DNA of 64,000 bases from Erythrobacter aurantius (GTDB lineage Bacteria > Pseudomonadota > Alphaproteobacteria > Sphingomonadales > Sphingomonadaceae): positions 1,760,001 to 1,824,000 of the forward strand of contig NZ_CP090949.1 in the NCBI RefSeq assembly GCF_023823125.1, given 5' to 3'. Of the stretch, positions 38,954 to 48,435 are shown in pieces. Position 1 is the first letter of the stretch; each line of letters opens with the position of its first letter. Made by a program: the position numbers and the translations under genes. The notes beneath the pieces were generated by a model. It saw only the letters and a program-made list of their open reading frames with translations, did no database searches and had not been told where the DNA came from.

Positions 38954-39771
38954 GCGTATTCGTCCCATTCGAAGGTGCCACGGAACGCTTCGGTGGCTGG
39001 GCCGGTCATGGTGATTGTGCCGCCCTCGTGCCAGTCGATCACCAGATCACCGCCGGGCAGGGTGACTGTGACCGGCGCGGTCACCAGCCGCCGACGGATC
39101 GCTGCCACGGCGGTTGCACAGGCGCCCGTGCCGCAGGCCCGCGTCAGGCCCGCACCGCGTTCCCACACATGCAGCTTCAGGTGATTGTCCCCGGCAAGGC
39201 TGGCGACATTGACGTTGACGCGCTGCGGGAACAGCGGATCGTGTTCGATTTCCGGGCCGATAGCGCCGAGGTCCACCGCATCGGCATCCTCCACAAAGAA
39301 GATCACGTGCGGGTTGCCGACATTGACGGCCATCGGGCTTTCCAGCGCGCCGTTTTCCAATGGCCAGCCCACCGGCATGGCGGCGGTGTCCATCGCATAG
39401 GCGAGCGGGATCGCATCCCAGTCGAACCGAGGTGCACCCATGTCGACGCTCGCGCCGCCTTCGGCCGGTTCCAGCGTGATCGAGCCGCCCGCAGTCTCCA
39501 CCCGTGCAGGCGCACCATGCAGCAGCGCCACCGCGCGGCTGGCATTGCCGCAGGCTTCGACTTCGCCGCCATCGGAATTGAATATCCGCATCCGGAACGC
39601 TTCGCTTGCGCTAGGCTCCAGCAGGATCAACTGGTCGCAACCGATCCCTTCGCGCCGGTCCGCCAGCGCTCGGGCAATCGCCGGAGTGATTTCGGGCAGA
39701 GGTGCGCCGCGCGCATCAAGCACGATGAAATCATTGCCGAGGCCATGCATCTTGACGAAGGGGACGCGCAT
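38950..39771 (-). CDS. dapF: diaminopimelate epimerase
   Basis: Converts LL-DAP to meso-DAP for lysine and peptidoglycan. 273 residues. Both catalytic cysteines are present: EACGNASRA (about 73) and TRACGTGACATA (about 220). N-terminal VKMHGLGNDFIV is typical. Start at MRVPFVKMHG follows AGGG; an ATG four codons earlier is the alternative. Confidence 0.97.
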   Translation of the reverse strand: MRVPFVKMHGLGNDFIVLDARGAPLPEITPAIARALADRREGIGCDQLILLEPSASEAFRMRIFNSDGGEVEACGNASRAVALLHGAPARVETAGGSITLEPAEGGASVDMGAPRFDWDAIPLAYAMDTAAMPVGWPLENGALESPMAVNVGNPHVIFFVEDADAVDLGAIGPEIEHDPLFPQRVNVNVASLAGDNHLKLHVWERGAGLTRACGTGACATAVAAIRRRLVTAPVTVTLPGGDLVIDWHEGGTITMTGPATEAFRGTFEWDEYA

Positions 39772-39826
39772 CACGCCCTGCATCTATGCACAGGCAGGGC
39801 CAGCGTCCAGTCCCTTGCCGGGTGCC

Positions 39827-41488
39827 TTACCGTTCGGCGGCGCGGGGCCTGTCGTCAGAGGTATCCGCTTCGGGCTCTTGGCGAGGCTCCTGCGCGTCGC
39901 CTTCCTTGGCCAGCTTGCCCGCAATCGCCAGCCGCTGGAGCACTTCTTCGCCGGATTCAGGTTTGCCATAAAGGTATCCCTGACCCTTGAGCTTGCCCAT
40001 GGATCGCAGCGCCAGCAGGATGTCTTCGTCCTCGATCCCTTCGGCGGTCAGTGGTAGTTCAAGCCCCCGGCCAAGCGAAACGATTGCATCGACGATCTTG
40101 GAATTGCGATTGGGGTTCTTGAGCTCCTGCACAAAGCTGCGATCGATCTTGAGCCGGTCAAACGGCAGCGTACGGAGCTGTTCGAGCGACGAATAGCCGG
40201 TGCCGAAATCGTCAAGACTGACCCGCACCCCCTGATTGCGAAGCGAGGTGATGATTGAACGCACCATGCCGACATTTTCATGCAGGCAGCTTTCGGTGAC
40301 TTCCACTTCGAGCCGGTGGGCTGGGAAATTGTGCTTCACCAGCATTTTCAGCAGCTTTTGCGCAAACCACGGATCGCGCAGCTGAACCGGAGAAATATTG
40401 ATGGCGAGCGTGATCGAGTTGTCCCAGCTGCGGGCATCCCTGAACGCCTTTTCCATCAACTGGTCGGACAATTCGGTGATCAGGCCGATTTCTTCGGCGA
40501 TGGGAATGAAAATTTCCGGGCTGACCACACCCATCTGTTCCGAGCGCCAGCGCGCCAGCATCTCGAAGCCGACGATTTCCCCGGTCTCGATATCGACCTG
40601 CTGTTCGTAGAAGGGCACGAATTCGCCATTTACGACACCGCGGCGGATGCCGAGTTCCAGCTCGTTGCGGAACCGCAATTCGTTTTCCATCGTCTGTTCG
40701 AACCAGAAATAGCGGTTCTTCCCCTGCTTCTTGGCGTTGTACATGGCGATGTCGGCACGCTGCATCAGCGCGTCGGAATCGGCCAGCACCGGGTTGAAGC
40801 CGTGTTCGTCATGATCACTTGAAACACCGATGGAGACGGTGGCATCAATGGAAATTCCGTTGACCTCAAACGGCAGCGACATGCGTTCATACAGACGAAT
40901 GATCAAATCATCGATCCGGTCGCGATTGGACGGATCGAATGGCGTGACAAAAGCGAATTCGTCACCGCCAAGCCGGGCCAGATGGGCTTCCTTTGGCAAT
41001 TCCCCGATGATCCGCCGGGTTATCGCCACCAGCACCGCATCACCGACGGAATGGCCGTACATGTCATTGATCTGCTTGAAGTTATCCAGATCAATCATGC
41101 AATAGGCCACGGCATATCCGCGGGCATTTGCGCGTGCGCGCAAGGCATCGGTGGCCGTCAGCATGCTGCGACGGTTCAGGCAATTGGTGAGGGGATCGGT
41201 TTCGGCGAGTTCGCGGGCAAGTTCCTCGGCCCGGCGACGCTCGGCGATTTCCTGCTGCAATTCGCGGTATCGCCGCCAACCGAAGATGATCAGCACGATG
41301 TTGAGCAACAGCGCGTTGACCAATAGATAGTCGGGCGCCTTTCCGTCGAAGAACACTGCATTGATCGCGCTCGGCAAGACTGATCCGCCGGTCGCAACGA
41401 ACAGGATAATTGCTGCAGTGGCAATGCCCAACGCGACCATATCCCGCTCGGCCTTGCCCAATGTGTCTTTTGCAGTCCTGGATTCCAC
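39827..41488 (-). CDS. membrane GGDEF/EAL cyclic-di-GMP protein
   Basis: 553 residues: two N-terminal membrane segments with a short loop, a linker helix, GGDEF domain (LARLGGDEFAF) and EAL domain. The EAL motif reads EML in GFEMLARW; the other phosphodiesterase residues are present (NISPVQL Asn, EVTES Glu, DDFGTGYSSL, KIDRSF, AEGIED). The GGDEF signature is complete, but the inhibitory RxxD site before it is degenerate (KEAH). Both activities seem possible. The GTG start after GGGGA is preferred to a TTG 17 codons upstream. The tail after about 525 is charged and disordered. Confidence 0.92.
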   Translation of the reverse strand: MESRTAKDTLGKAERDMVALGIATAAIILFVATGGSVLPSAINAVFFDGKAPDYLLVNALLLNIVLIIFGWRRYRELQQEIAERRRAEELARELAETDPLTNCLNRRSMLTATDALRARANARGYAVAYCMIDLDNFKQINDMYGHSVGDAVLVAITRRIIGELPKEAHLARLGGDEFAFVTPFDPSNRDRIDDLIIRLYERMSLPFEVNGISIDATVSIGVSSDHDEHGFNPVLADSDALMQRADIAMYNAKKQGKNRYFWFEQTMENELRFRNELELGIRRGVVNGEFVPFYEQQVDIETGEIVGFEMLARWRSEQMGVVSPEIFIPIAEEIGLITELSDQLMEKAFRDARSWDNSITLAINISPVQLRDPWFAQKLLKMLVKHNFPAHRLEVEVTESCLHENVGMVRSIITSLRNQGVRVSLDDFGTGYSSLEQLRTLPFDRLKIDRSFVQELKNPNRNSKIVDAIVSLGRGLELPLTAEGIEDEDILLALRSMGKLKGQGYLYGKPESGEEVLQRLAIAGKLAKEGDAQEPRQEPEADTSDDRPRAAER

Positions 41489-41682
41489 CTTGAGCGTTCC
41501 CCGATGCGCAGGAACTCTTTTTCCCGCGTCGTTTCGCAAGGCTATGCCTCAGGCAATTGAAAATAGAGTTAATTCGCGTACCAGTGCGTGGATTACCGAG
41601 TGCGAGGGCTGGCGCGGGTGCCGGGTAGCCATTAACGGGTGCGGGGTCCCCCTTTCAATCCAACGGCAGGAGAAGCTCCCCC

Positions 41683-42093
41683 ATGCCAAGCTACTGGCTC
41701 GTGAAATCGGAACCCTTCAAATACAGCTGGGACGATCTGGTTGCGGAACAGGAAGGCACCTGGGACGGGGTTCGCAATCATCTCGCAAAGAACAACTTGC
41801 AAGCGATGGAAGTGGGCGACGAGGCGTTCTTCTATCACTCGCGCGAAGGCTTGGAGATTGTCGGCATTTGCGAAGTGTCGGTCGCGGGCATCACCGATCC
41901 AACCGACGAAACCGGCAAATGGGCCGCGGTGAAGGTCAAGCCCAAGCGCAAGTTCGACAACCCCGTCACGCTCAAACAGATCAAGGCCGAGCCAAAGCTG
42001 GCCGATTGCGAGCTTGTGCGGCTGTCGCGATTGTCGGTTGCCAAGATCACGCCCGAGGAATGGGACGTTATCTGCAAGATGGCAGAGGGTTAG
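41683..42093 (+). CDS. EVE-domain protein
   Basis: 136 residues, a complete EVE (PUA-like) domain: MPSYWLVKSEP, WDGVRNHLAKNN, GDEAFFYHS, and the C-terminal LSRLSVAKITPEEWDVI. EVE proteins bind modified bases in DNA or RNA (5-methylcytosine or similar). Likely single-gene unit with its own terminator; the 193 bases before it hold no gene I can support. Confidence 0.93.
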   Translation: MPSYWLVKSEPFKYSWDDLVAEQEGTWDGVRNHLAKNNLQAMEVGDEAFFYHSREGLEIVGICEVSVAGITDPTDETGKWAAVKVKPKRKFDNPVTLKQIKAEPKLADCELVRLSRLSVAKITPEEWDVICKMAEG

Positions 42094-42124
42094 GGCGGCT
42101 AAAGAAGCCCTCAGCCGCCTTTCT
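42094..42124 (+). terminator. rho-independent terminator after the EVE gene
   Basis: GGCGGCT, loop, AGCCGCC, then TTTCT. Overlaps the end of the convergent TPP-enzyme gene by two bases. Confidence 0.75.
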
Positions 42125-43814
42125 AACGCCTTAAGTCGCCTTTTGCCTTCGCACGCAGACCGCTGATTGTCGCACCGCTCGCCGCGAGCTGCTCCACGTC
42201 GATCTTCACATGGATAAACCGCAGACCTGATCGTTGTTGCGCGTCGTCAAGTGCGGCGATGAACTCCGCCGTTGTCGATGCCGTAGCGCTCCATGCGCCA
42301 AAGGCGGCGCCCAGCGCGGCGAAATCGGGGTTGGCCAGTTGCGTGCCTGAGACGCGGCCCGGATATTCGCGCTCCTGATGCATCCGGATCGTGCCATAGG
42401 CGCCATTGTCGACGACGATCACCAGCAGATTGACGCCGTATTGTGCAGCGGTCGCAAGTTCCTGACCATTCATCAGAAAATCGCCGTCTCCTGCCACGGC
42501 AACAACCGTTCGTTCCGGAAACCGCAGTGCCGCCGCGACAGCTGCGGGCACGCCATAACCCATGGCTCCTGCGGTCGGCGCAAGCTGGCTGGGATAGCCG
42601 GCGTAGCGCCAATAGCGGTGCCACCAACCGGCGAAATTGCCCGCGCCGTTGCATATGATCGTATCGGCTGGAAGCGCCTCTCGCATGGACGTGACACAGG
42701 CCGCCATATCCAGCGCCGGAGGGTTATCCGCCGGTGAATGGGTCGCCCATGCGAGCCATTCGCGATGCGCTTCGGCTCCGGCATCGAACGGGATGATGGA
42801 GTGATCTTCCCACAGGGCGGCGGCTTCGGCAAATTCGTCCACCGCGCAGCAAAGCCCCAGCTCGGTCAGGTAGACCCGGCCTATTTCCTCCGGATCCGGG
42901 TGTACGTGGACCAGCAATTGTTCGGGATGGTCCGTCGCAGGAAAGCTGTATCCGTCAGTCGTCGCTTCCCCCAGGCGCGCACCCACGGCCAGCACGAAAT
43001 CGGCCTGTTTCACCCGCTCGACAAGCTTGGGATTGGGGCCGTATCCAAGATTGCCGGCATACACGGGGCTGTCCGGCGAAATCGCGTCCTGACGCCGGAA
43101 AGCGGTGGCGACCGGCAGGCCGATGCTTTCGGCAAAAGACTGGAAATGCTCATGCGCCTTGGCGTTCCAACCCGCGCCGCCGATTATGGCAATCGGGCTG
43201 GCTGCATCAGCAATCATCGCAAACAAGGCCTGCATCGCGTCCGGGCACACGGCCTGCGCAGGGCGGGTCACGAGCGGGCGCGGCCTGATCGCAGCATCGA
43301 CATGATCGCACAGCATGTCTTCGGGAAGGGCGAGCACAACCGGGCCCGGCCTGCCGCTGATCGCCACGGAATAGGCGCGCGCGACATATTCGGGGATACG
43401 GGCAGGGTCATCGATCCGGGCTGCCCATTTCGCGATGGGGCCAAAGAATGCTTCGAAATTGATTTCCTGAAAGCCTTCGCGGTCGCGCATCGGCCGGGCG
43501 ACATCGCCTACAAACAGGATCATCGGCTGCGAATCCTGAAACGCCACGTGGACGCCGATGCTGGCATTGGTGGCGCCGGGGCCACGCGTGACGAAGGCGA
43601 TCCCGGGTCGGCCGGTCATGGCACCGTCGGCGCAGGCCATGAAAGCGACACCGCCTTCCTGCCGACACACCACGGTTTCGATTCCGCTGCGTTCGTGCAG
43701 CGCATCGAGCACGGCGAGAAAGCTTTCGCCGGGTACGGTGAACAGCCGCTCCGTTCCCTGTTCGGCAAGGCAATCGACCAGCAATTCGGCGGCGGTTTGG
43801 GTGCTGTTTGTCAC
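42123..43814 (-). CDS. thiamine-pyrophosphate enzyme, acetolactate-synthase-like
   Basis: 563 residues, three-domain TPP enzyme. The N-terminal catalytic Glu is in CRQEGGVAFMA (about 52), and the C-terminal TPP motif GDGDFLMNGQELAT leads to the Asn/Gly ligands in VVDNGAYGTIRMH. Similar to large-subunit acetolactate synthase, benzoylformate decarboxylase and relatives; no ilvN partner is beside it, so a biosynthetic AHAS role is unlikely. Substrate not determined. Confidence 0.85.
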   Translation of the reverse strand: MTNSTQTAAELLVDCLAEQGTERLFTVPGESFLAVLDALHERSGIETVVCRQEGGVAFMACADGAMTGRPGIAFVTRGPGATNASIGVHVAFQDSQPMILFVGDVARPMRDREGFQEINFEAFFGPIAKWAARIDDPARIPEYVARAYSVAISGRPGPVVLALPEDMLCDHVDAAIRPRPLVTRPAQAVCPDAMQALFAMIADAASPIAIIGGAGWNAKAHEHFQSFAESIGLPVATAFRRQDAISPDSPVYAGNLGYGPNPKLVERVKQADFVLAVGARLGEATTDGYSFPATDHPEQLLVHVHPDPEEIGRVYLTELGLCCAVDEFAEAAALWEDHSIIPFDAGAEAHREWLAWATHSPADNPPALDMAACVTSMREALPADTIICNGAGNFAGWWHRYWRYAGYPSQLAPTAGAMGYGVPAAVAAALRFPERTVVAVAGDGDFLMNGQELATAAQYGVNLLVIVVDNGAYGTIRMHQEREYPGRVSGTQLANPDFAALGAAFGAWSATASTTAEFIAALDDAQQRSGLRFIHVKIDVEQLAASGATISGLRAKAKGDLRR

Positions 43815-43947
43815 GCTTCAGATTCTCCCGTCTCAGGCGCGCTTAGGTGGTCTCGCGATTAACCACAACCCGGGCTTACTGTCCCCTTTTTGGGCAGGGG
43901 ATACAGCGGCCTCGCCAAAAGTTAAGAAATCGTTAACTCGTCGTTTC

Positions 43948-44199
43948 ATGACCTACGCAAGCCTTACAAGCGATCACGTGAAACGGCCCGGCATCATGCA
44001 TGGACGGCGCCGTCGCAGCCTAGTCCTTACCGACGAAGGTGCCCGCCATCCCTTCCGTGCCAGCCTGCCTCCACACGTCCGCGAGGATTTGCTGGACATT
44101 CCGGCCGAAAGCCTTTGGCGCTTGACGACAGAAGACGTGCGCGGCGTTGCCAGCACCTATGTCGCCACGCTGGCGGCCGTTCTGGTCTTCATCATGTAA
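43948..44199 (+). CDS. small protein with C-terminal membrane anchor, function unknown
   Basis: 83 residues. N-terminal half basic (HGRRRRSL), middle PHVREDLLDIPAESLWRLTTEDV, and a C-terminal hydrophobic end (TYVATLAAVLVFIM) that may be a tail anchor. Codon use looks like coding sequence of this genome. No strong ribosome site; ATG at 43996 or GTG at 43978 are possible internal starts. No family recognised. Confidence 0.5.
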   Translation: MTYASLTSDHVKRPGIMHGRRRRSLVLTDEGARHPFRASLPPHVREDLLDIPAESLWRLTTEDVRGVASTYVATLAAVLVFIM

Positions 44200-44208
44200 G
44201 ACTGCTGG

Positions 44209-45624
44209 TCAGTCCGGGCAATCCGTCAGGTTGCCGGTTTGATCTTCGGCAGCCTGCTTTTCCGCCTTGAACAGCATCCAGCCGAGCCATGCGGAAATTA
44301 CCGTCATGGCCGCTGCGAAAAGCAGTTGTTCGACTACTGGAATTCCTAGTCCCGTCAGGCCGATGGCGATCACCGAACCGATCACCATTGCCAGCGAATT
44401 GACGATGTTGTTCGCCGCAATGGTGCGCGATGCCGCGTCATGGGCGCAGCGCGTCGTCAGGAAGGCGTATAGCGGCACCACGAAAAAGCCCCCAGCAGTC
44501 GAAATGCCAAGCAGCATCAGTGAAAGCGGGATCGCCAGCGGTTCGAGTATCCATGTTTGAACCGGCAACAATTCGCCAGATTCATTGGGGATCCAGGCTT
44601 TCGACACGATGTAGAAGCCGATCACAAAGACGCCCATCACCACGACCGACAAGGGGGCGAACCGGGCAGAGACCTCGCCCTTCAACAGCGCATTGATCCC
44701 GACCGATCCGATTGCGATGCCAACCGAGAAGATAACCAGGAACAGGCTGGCGACTTCCTTGGATGCCATCAACTGGTTCTTGGCCAGTGGCGGAAACTGG
44801 ATGAACAGCACGGCACCGATCGTCCAGAAAAAGCTGATCGCGACAATCGCAAGCCAGATTTCGCGATTGTGCATTGTGTCGCGGATCAGGCGCCAACTCA
44901 TCACCGCCTGGTCTGCCACAGCCACCGCCGGATAGCCGAGCCAACGCAGGGCGCGATTTTCCACTTTGCGGCCATAAGGCTCAAGCAAGGGATAATGCAT
45001 CTCGTAATCGCTTTGCGGCGGTGCCTCAGGCACAAACGTGCTGGAAAAATAGCCGACGAAAGCAGTGACCACGATCAACACCATCGCGATTTCGACGGCA
45101 ATGAAGCCGGCCAGGATCGTGCCCGCAAGGATCGCGATATAGGTTCCCGCCTCGACCAACCCGGTGCCGGGCAGCACCTCTTCCTTCTTAAGGTGCTGAG
45201 GCAGGATCGCGTATTTGATCGGTCCAAGAAAAGTCGACTGGGCCGCGGCGAGAAATACCACGAACAGCAGCAGCGGGATTGCAACCGTGTGCACCGCGAT
45301 CCCCTGCCAGGCCATGAACAGGCCGACCGCGCCGAGCGTTGCCCAGCCGATTTCGCATATTTTCACGATTCGTATGATCCGCGCCTTGTCGCGCGTGTCG
45401 GCCAATTGCCCGGCGAGTGCGGACAGGACCACGAAAGGAACGATGAAAATGACTGAGGCAAGCCCGCTAAACAGCGCTTCCTGCTGTTCGTCATTGTAGA
45501 CCGAATAAACGACAAACAGCACCAACGCCGTCTTGAACAGGTTGTCGTTGAAAGCGTTGAAGAATTGCGTGACCATCAGCGGCAGGAAACGCTTCTGGCG
45601 CATCAGGTGTGTCGATGTCGTCAT
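44209..45624 (-). CDS. MFS transporter, LplT-like (lysophospholipid transporter family)
   Basis: 471 residues, about 12 membrane spans. The N-terminal LMVTQFFNAFNDNLFKTALV motif is characteristic of the LplT/AcyltransferaseLike MFS group. LplT imports lysophospholipids for re-acylation. In many Sphingomonadales this domain is fused to acyltransferase and acyl-ACP synthetase domains; here it is alone. The shorter ATG is chosen. Divergent from pgsA. Confidence 0.82.
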   Translation of the reverse strand: MTTSTHLMRQKRFLPLMVTQFFNAFNDNLFKTALVLFVVYSVYNDEQQEALFSGLASVIFIVPFVVLSALAGQLADTRDKARIIRIVKICEIGWATLGAVGLFMAWQGIAVHTVAIPLLLFVVFLAAAQSTFLGPIKYAILPQHLKKEEVLPGTGLVEAGTYIAILAGTILAGFIAVEIAMVLIVVTAFVGYFSSTFVPEAPPQSDYEMHYPLLEPYGRKVENRALRWLGYPAVAVADQAVMSWRLIRDTMHNREIWLAIVAISFFWTIGAVLFIQFPPLAKNQLMASKEVASLFLVIFSVGIAIGSVGINALLKGEVSARFAPLSVVVMGVFVIGFYIVSKAWIPNESGELLPVQTWILEPLAIPLSLMLLGISTAGGFFVVPLYAFLTTRCAHDAASRTIAANNIVNSLAMVIGSVIAIGLTGLGIPVVEQLLFAAAMTVISAWLGWMLFKAEKQAAEDQTGNLTDCPD

Positions 45625-45779
45625 GGTAGCGTCGCGCCCGCCTGTCCTCTTCTCTCCCACCTCCCATAGCGGACATGCGAAGCCGCACAAGTCCGCCAAG
45701 GCAAGCGATCAAGCTTGTGTATGCTGACAATGGTTAGTGTTTTGCTGCGAGGCAGGAACGGCTAAGGCGAAAAACGATC

Positions 45780-46388
45780 ATGCTGACGCTGCCCAACATC
45801 CTCACCATGTCGCGGATTTTTGCGGTTCCGCTGCTCGGGTTCTTCCTCTGGTGGCCCGATTGGCAGCTTGGCTATCTGATCGGCTTTGCGCTGTATTGCG
45901 TTATTGCGATCACCGATTTCTTTGACGGCTATCTGGCAAGGGCGCAGGGCACGGTGTCGAAGCTCGGCATTTTCCTCGATCCGATCGCGGACAAGATCAT
46001 GGTGGCTGCAGTGATCCTTATCCTGACGGCTCAGGGTTATCTGCGCGGGCCGTATGTCGGTGACATGCATGTCATTGCCGGGCTGGTGATCCTGATCCGT
46101 GAGATCACGGTTAGCGGCTTGCGCGAATTTCTCGGTGGAATCCAGGTTTCGGTGCCGGTGACAAAGCTCGCCAAATGGAAAACGACGTTTCAGCTGGTGG
46201 CACTGGGAGCGCTGATCCTTGGTGGGGCGGTACACGGCCAGCCGTGCCAGTCTCCGCTAGAGAATTGCAAGACGCTGGCCGAAAGCTGGGTTCACGTTGT
46301 GGGCCTCGCCAGCCTCTGGGCGGCAGCGGTGCTGACCTGCGTGACGGGCTGGGACTACTTGCGGGTCGGCATCAAGCACATGGATTGA
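45780..46388 (+). CDS. pgsA: CDP-diacylglycerol-glycerol-3-phosphate 3-phosphatidyltransferase
   Basis: Makes phosphatidylglycerophosphate. 202 residues, four to five membrane spans. CDP-alcohol motif complete: DFFDGYLAR then GIFLDPIADK. Opening LTLPNILTMSRI is typical of PgsA. Confidence 0.95.
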   Translation: MLTLPNILTMSRIFAVPLLGFFLWWPDWQLGYLIGFALYCVIAITDFFDGYLARAQGTVSKLGIFLDPIADKIMVAAVILILTAQGYLRGPYVGDMHVIAGLVILIREITVSGLREFLGGIQVSVPVTKLAKWKTTFQLVALGALILGGAVHGQPCQSPLENCKTLAESWVHVVGLASLWAAAVLTCVTGWDYLRVGIKHMD

Positions 46389-46396
46389 GGCAAGGC

Positions 46397-48361
46397 TCAG
46401 GCCAGATCGCCTAGCGCCGCCTTCAAATCGCCCAGCCACGGTTCGAACGGTTTCCACGCGCCTTGGCCCTTGCGATTGATCGGCTGGCGCACCTGTTCGC
46501 TCGACGCCGTACGCACCGCCCGCGGGGTCTTGTGAAACGCAAGGCATTGCTGCTCGAACGGCAGGCCGAGAAAATCGAGCATGCGCCGGGTCTGTCCTTC
46601 CAGATCATCGAGGACGTCTTCGTGCTGAACGCGTAGCACCTTGCCCGGCAGCACTTCGTCCCAGTGATCCATCAGCCCGACATAATCGGAGTAATAGCGA
46701 CCTATCTCGGTCAATCCGTAGGTGAATTCCTGTCCTTCGGCGAACAGCTGCTTGAACCCGGAAAAGCAGCAATCCATCGGCGCGCGCCGGGCATCGATGA
46801 TCTTTGCATTGGGCAGGATCAGGTGGATGAGACCGATGTGCCGGAAATTGTTCGGCATCTTGTCGATAAAGAACGGCGCGCCCTGTCGGTGGATGCGGGT
46901 ATTCTCGATGAAGTCGGCGCCGAATTTTTCCAGCTGTTCGGCGGTCAGATCATGCAGGATTTGCGGGTAGCGCGATTGCCCTGCCTTTCGCCCGCGCAGA
47001 CGGTGCGCCAGCGCGAGGATATTCGGCAATTCCAGAGTTCCGTCGATCTGTGAATGGCTGGCAAGGATCTGTTCCAGCAAGGTCGAACCGGCTCTGGGCA
47101 AGCCGAGGATGAAGATCGGATCGGGGGCAGGGTGGCCGTTGCCCTTGTGCTTTTCGAACAGCTCCGCTGAGCAGACTTCCTTTTGCAGCGTCAGCTCACG
47201 CGTCATGGCTTCGGCGCGGTATCGGGTCTGCGCGCGCTTCAGCGCATTGCCCTCGTCATAATGATGGAAGCTGGCTTCGTAGTCGCCTTCGTCTTCCATG
47301 GCCTTTGCCAGCGCAAAGCTAAGGTGAACCCTGTCCATGAAGGCCAGATCGTTGCGTGCGACTTGAGCCCGCATTGCCGCGATTTCGTCAGCACCAAAAC
47401 GATAAGTCTTGAGGTTTGCGAGCGCATAGAAGGCATCGCCATGATCCGGCTTTGACGCGATCGCCGCGCGATAGCTGGCTTCGGCCTCTGCGCGATCCCC
47501 CTTGGTCTTTAACGCATGCCCGCGACTGGTCAGGCTGGCAGGATCATGTGGCAGCTTCTCCAGTACCTTTTCGAACAGGTCCAGTCCGCGAGTGTAATCG
47601 CCTGTCTGGATGCATTCGATCGCCAGCCGCGACTGAAACAGCGGATTGGCGGGATCACGCCGATAAAGCTTTTCTGCTTGATCCAATGCCTCGGCAAATT
47701 TCTGCCTCCGCCTCAGGACGTCGATATAGTCGAACCGCAATTGGACATCATCGGGCGAAAATTCGACTGCACTTTCGAGCAGGATTTCCGCATCGTCGAG
47801 AATGCCGAACTCGATCCCGATCTTGGCGAGCAGGCGCATGCCTTCGACGTTTCGCGGGTTCTGGCGCAGATAGTGGCGGCATATCTCTTCGGCCCGGGCC
47901 AAGCGGCCTTCAGCAAGATGGTTGGTGACAGCCACCAGTTCCCGGGGAAGCCCGGCGATACGCTGCTGCTGGGCGGCCGCGCCCTGTGCTTCGGCTGGAC
48001 GTCCTGCGGCAGCATGCAGCCGTGCCTGCTCGCGCCAACTTGCCTCCAGCGCGGGGTTGAAGCGGGTCGCCTTGGCAAAGGCGGAGAGTGCCGCCTGATT
48101 GTCCCCTTTTGCGAGCGCTAGGTGGCCTTCTTCCTGCCACGCGCGACCATATTCGGGCATTGCGGAGTGTAGCGAGGAAAGGTGCCTGGACGCTTCGTCA
48201 AGACGCCCGAGATAACGCGCCGCCACCGCAGCCATATAGAGCGCCTCACCATCCAACGGATCAGCGCCGATCAGCACCTTCGCCAATTCAAGGCCAGCCT
48301 CGAATTGACCCGATTGCAGGGCCGCCTGTACTTGTCTCAGCTGGTCTTCACGGGTGGTCAT
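46397..48361 (-). CDS. TPR-containing sulfotransferase
   Basis: 654 residues. N-terminal TPR array (about 1-380) and a sulfotransferase domain with the PAPS 5'-phosphosulfate loop LGLPRAGSTLLEQIL near 417 and a 3'-phosphate region DARRAPMDCCFSGF. This fused form is common in Caulobacterales/Sphingomonadales. Located directly downstream of a TonB receptor with a hairpin between. The acceptor is unknown. ATG after AAGG used. Confidence 0.9.
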   Translation of the reverse strand: MTTREDQLRQVQAALQSGQFEAGLELAKVLIGADPLDGEALYMAAVAARYLGRLDEASRHLSSLHSAMPEYGRAWQEEGHLALAKGDNQAALSAFAKATRFNPALEASWREQARLHAAAGRPAEAQGAAAQQQRIAGLPRELVAVTNHLAEGRLARAEEICRHYLRQNPRNVEGMRLLAKIGIEFGILDDAEILLESAVEFSPDDVQLRFDYIDVLRRRQKFAEALDQAEKLYRRDPANPLFQSRLAIECIQTGDYTRGLDLFEKVLEKLPHDPASLTSRGHALKTKGDRAEAEASYRAAIASKPDHGDAFYALANLKTYRFGADEIAAMRAQVARNDLAFMDRVHLSFALAKAMEDEGDYEASFHHYDEGNALKRAQTRYRAEAMTRELTLQKEVCSAELFEKHKGNGHPAPDPIFILGLPRAGSTLLEQILASHSQIDGTLELPNILALAHRLRGRKAGQSRYPQILHDLTAEQLEKFGADFIENTRIHRQGAPFFIDKMPNNFRHIGLIHLILPNAKIIDARRAPMDCCFSGFKQLFAEGQEFTYGLTEIGRYYSDYVGLMDHWDEVLPGKVLRVQHEDVLDDLEGQTRRMLDFLGLPFEQQCLAFHKTPRAVRTASSEQVRQPINRKGQGAWKPFEPWLGDLKAALGDLA

Positions 48362-48384
48362 GGATCGGGGCCTTAAACGGCAAA

Positions 48385-48417
48385 GCGGCGGGAGTGAACC
48401 GTAGCCACTCCCGCCGC
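48385..48417. terminator. hairpin between TonB receptor and sulfotransferase genes
   Basis: Perfect 12-base stem GCGGCGGGAGTG / CACTCCCGCCGC with a nine-base loop. On the minus strand (transcription direction) the T-run after it is weak (GCTTTGCCGTTT), so it may be a partial terminator or an RNA-stabilising structure between the two genes. Confidence 0.55.
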
Positions 48418-48435
48418 CTGATTGGATGGGTTCGA

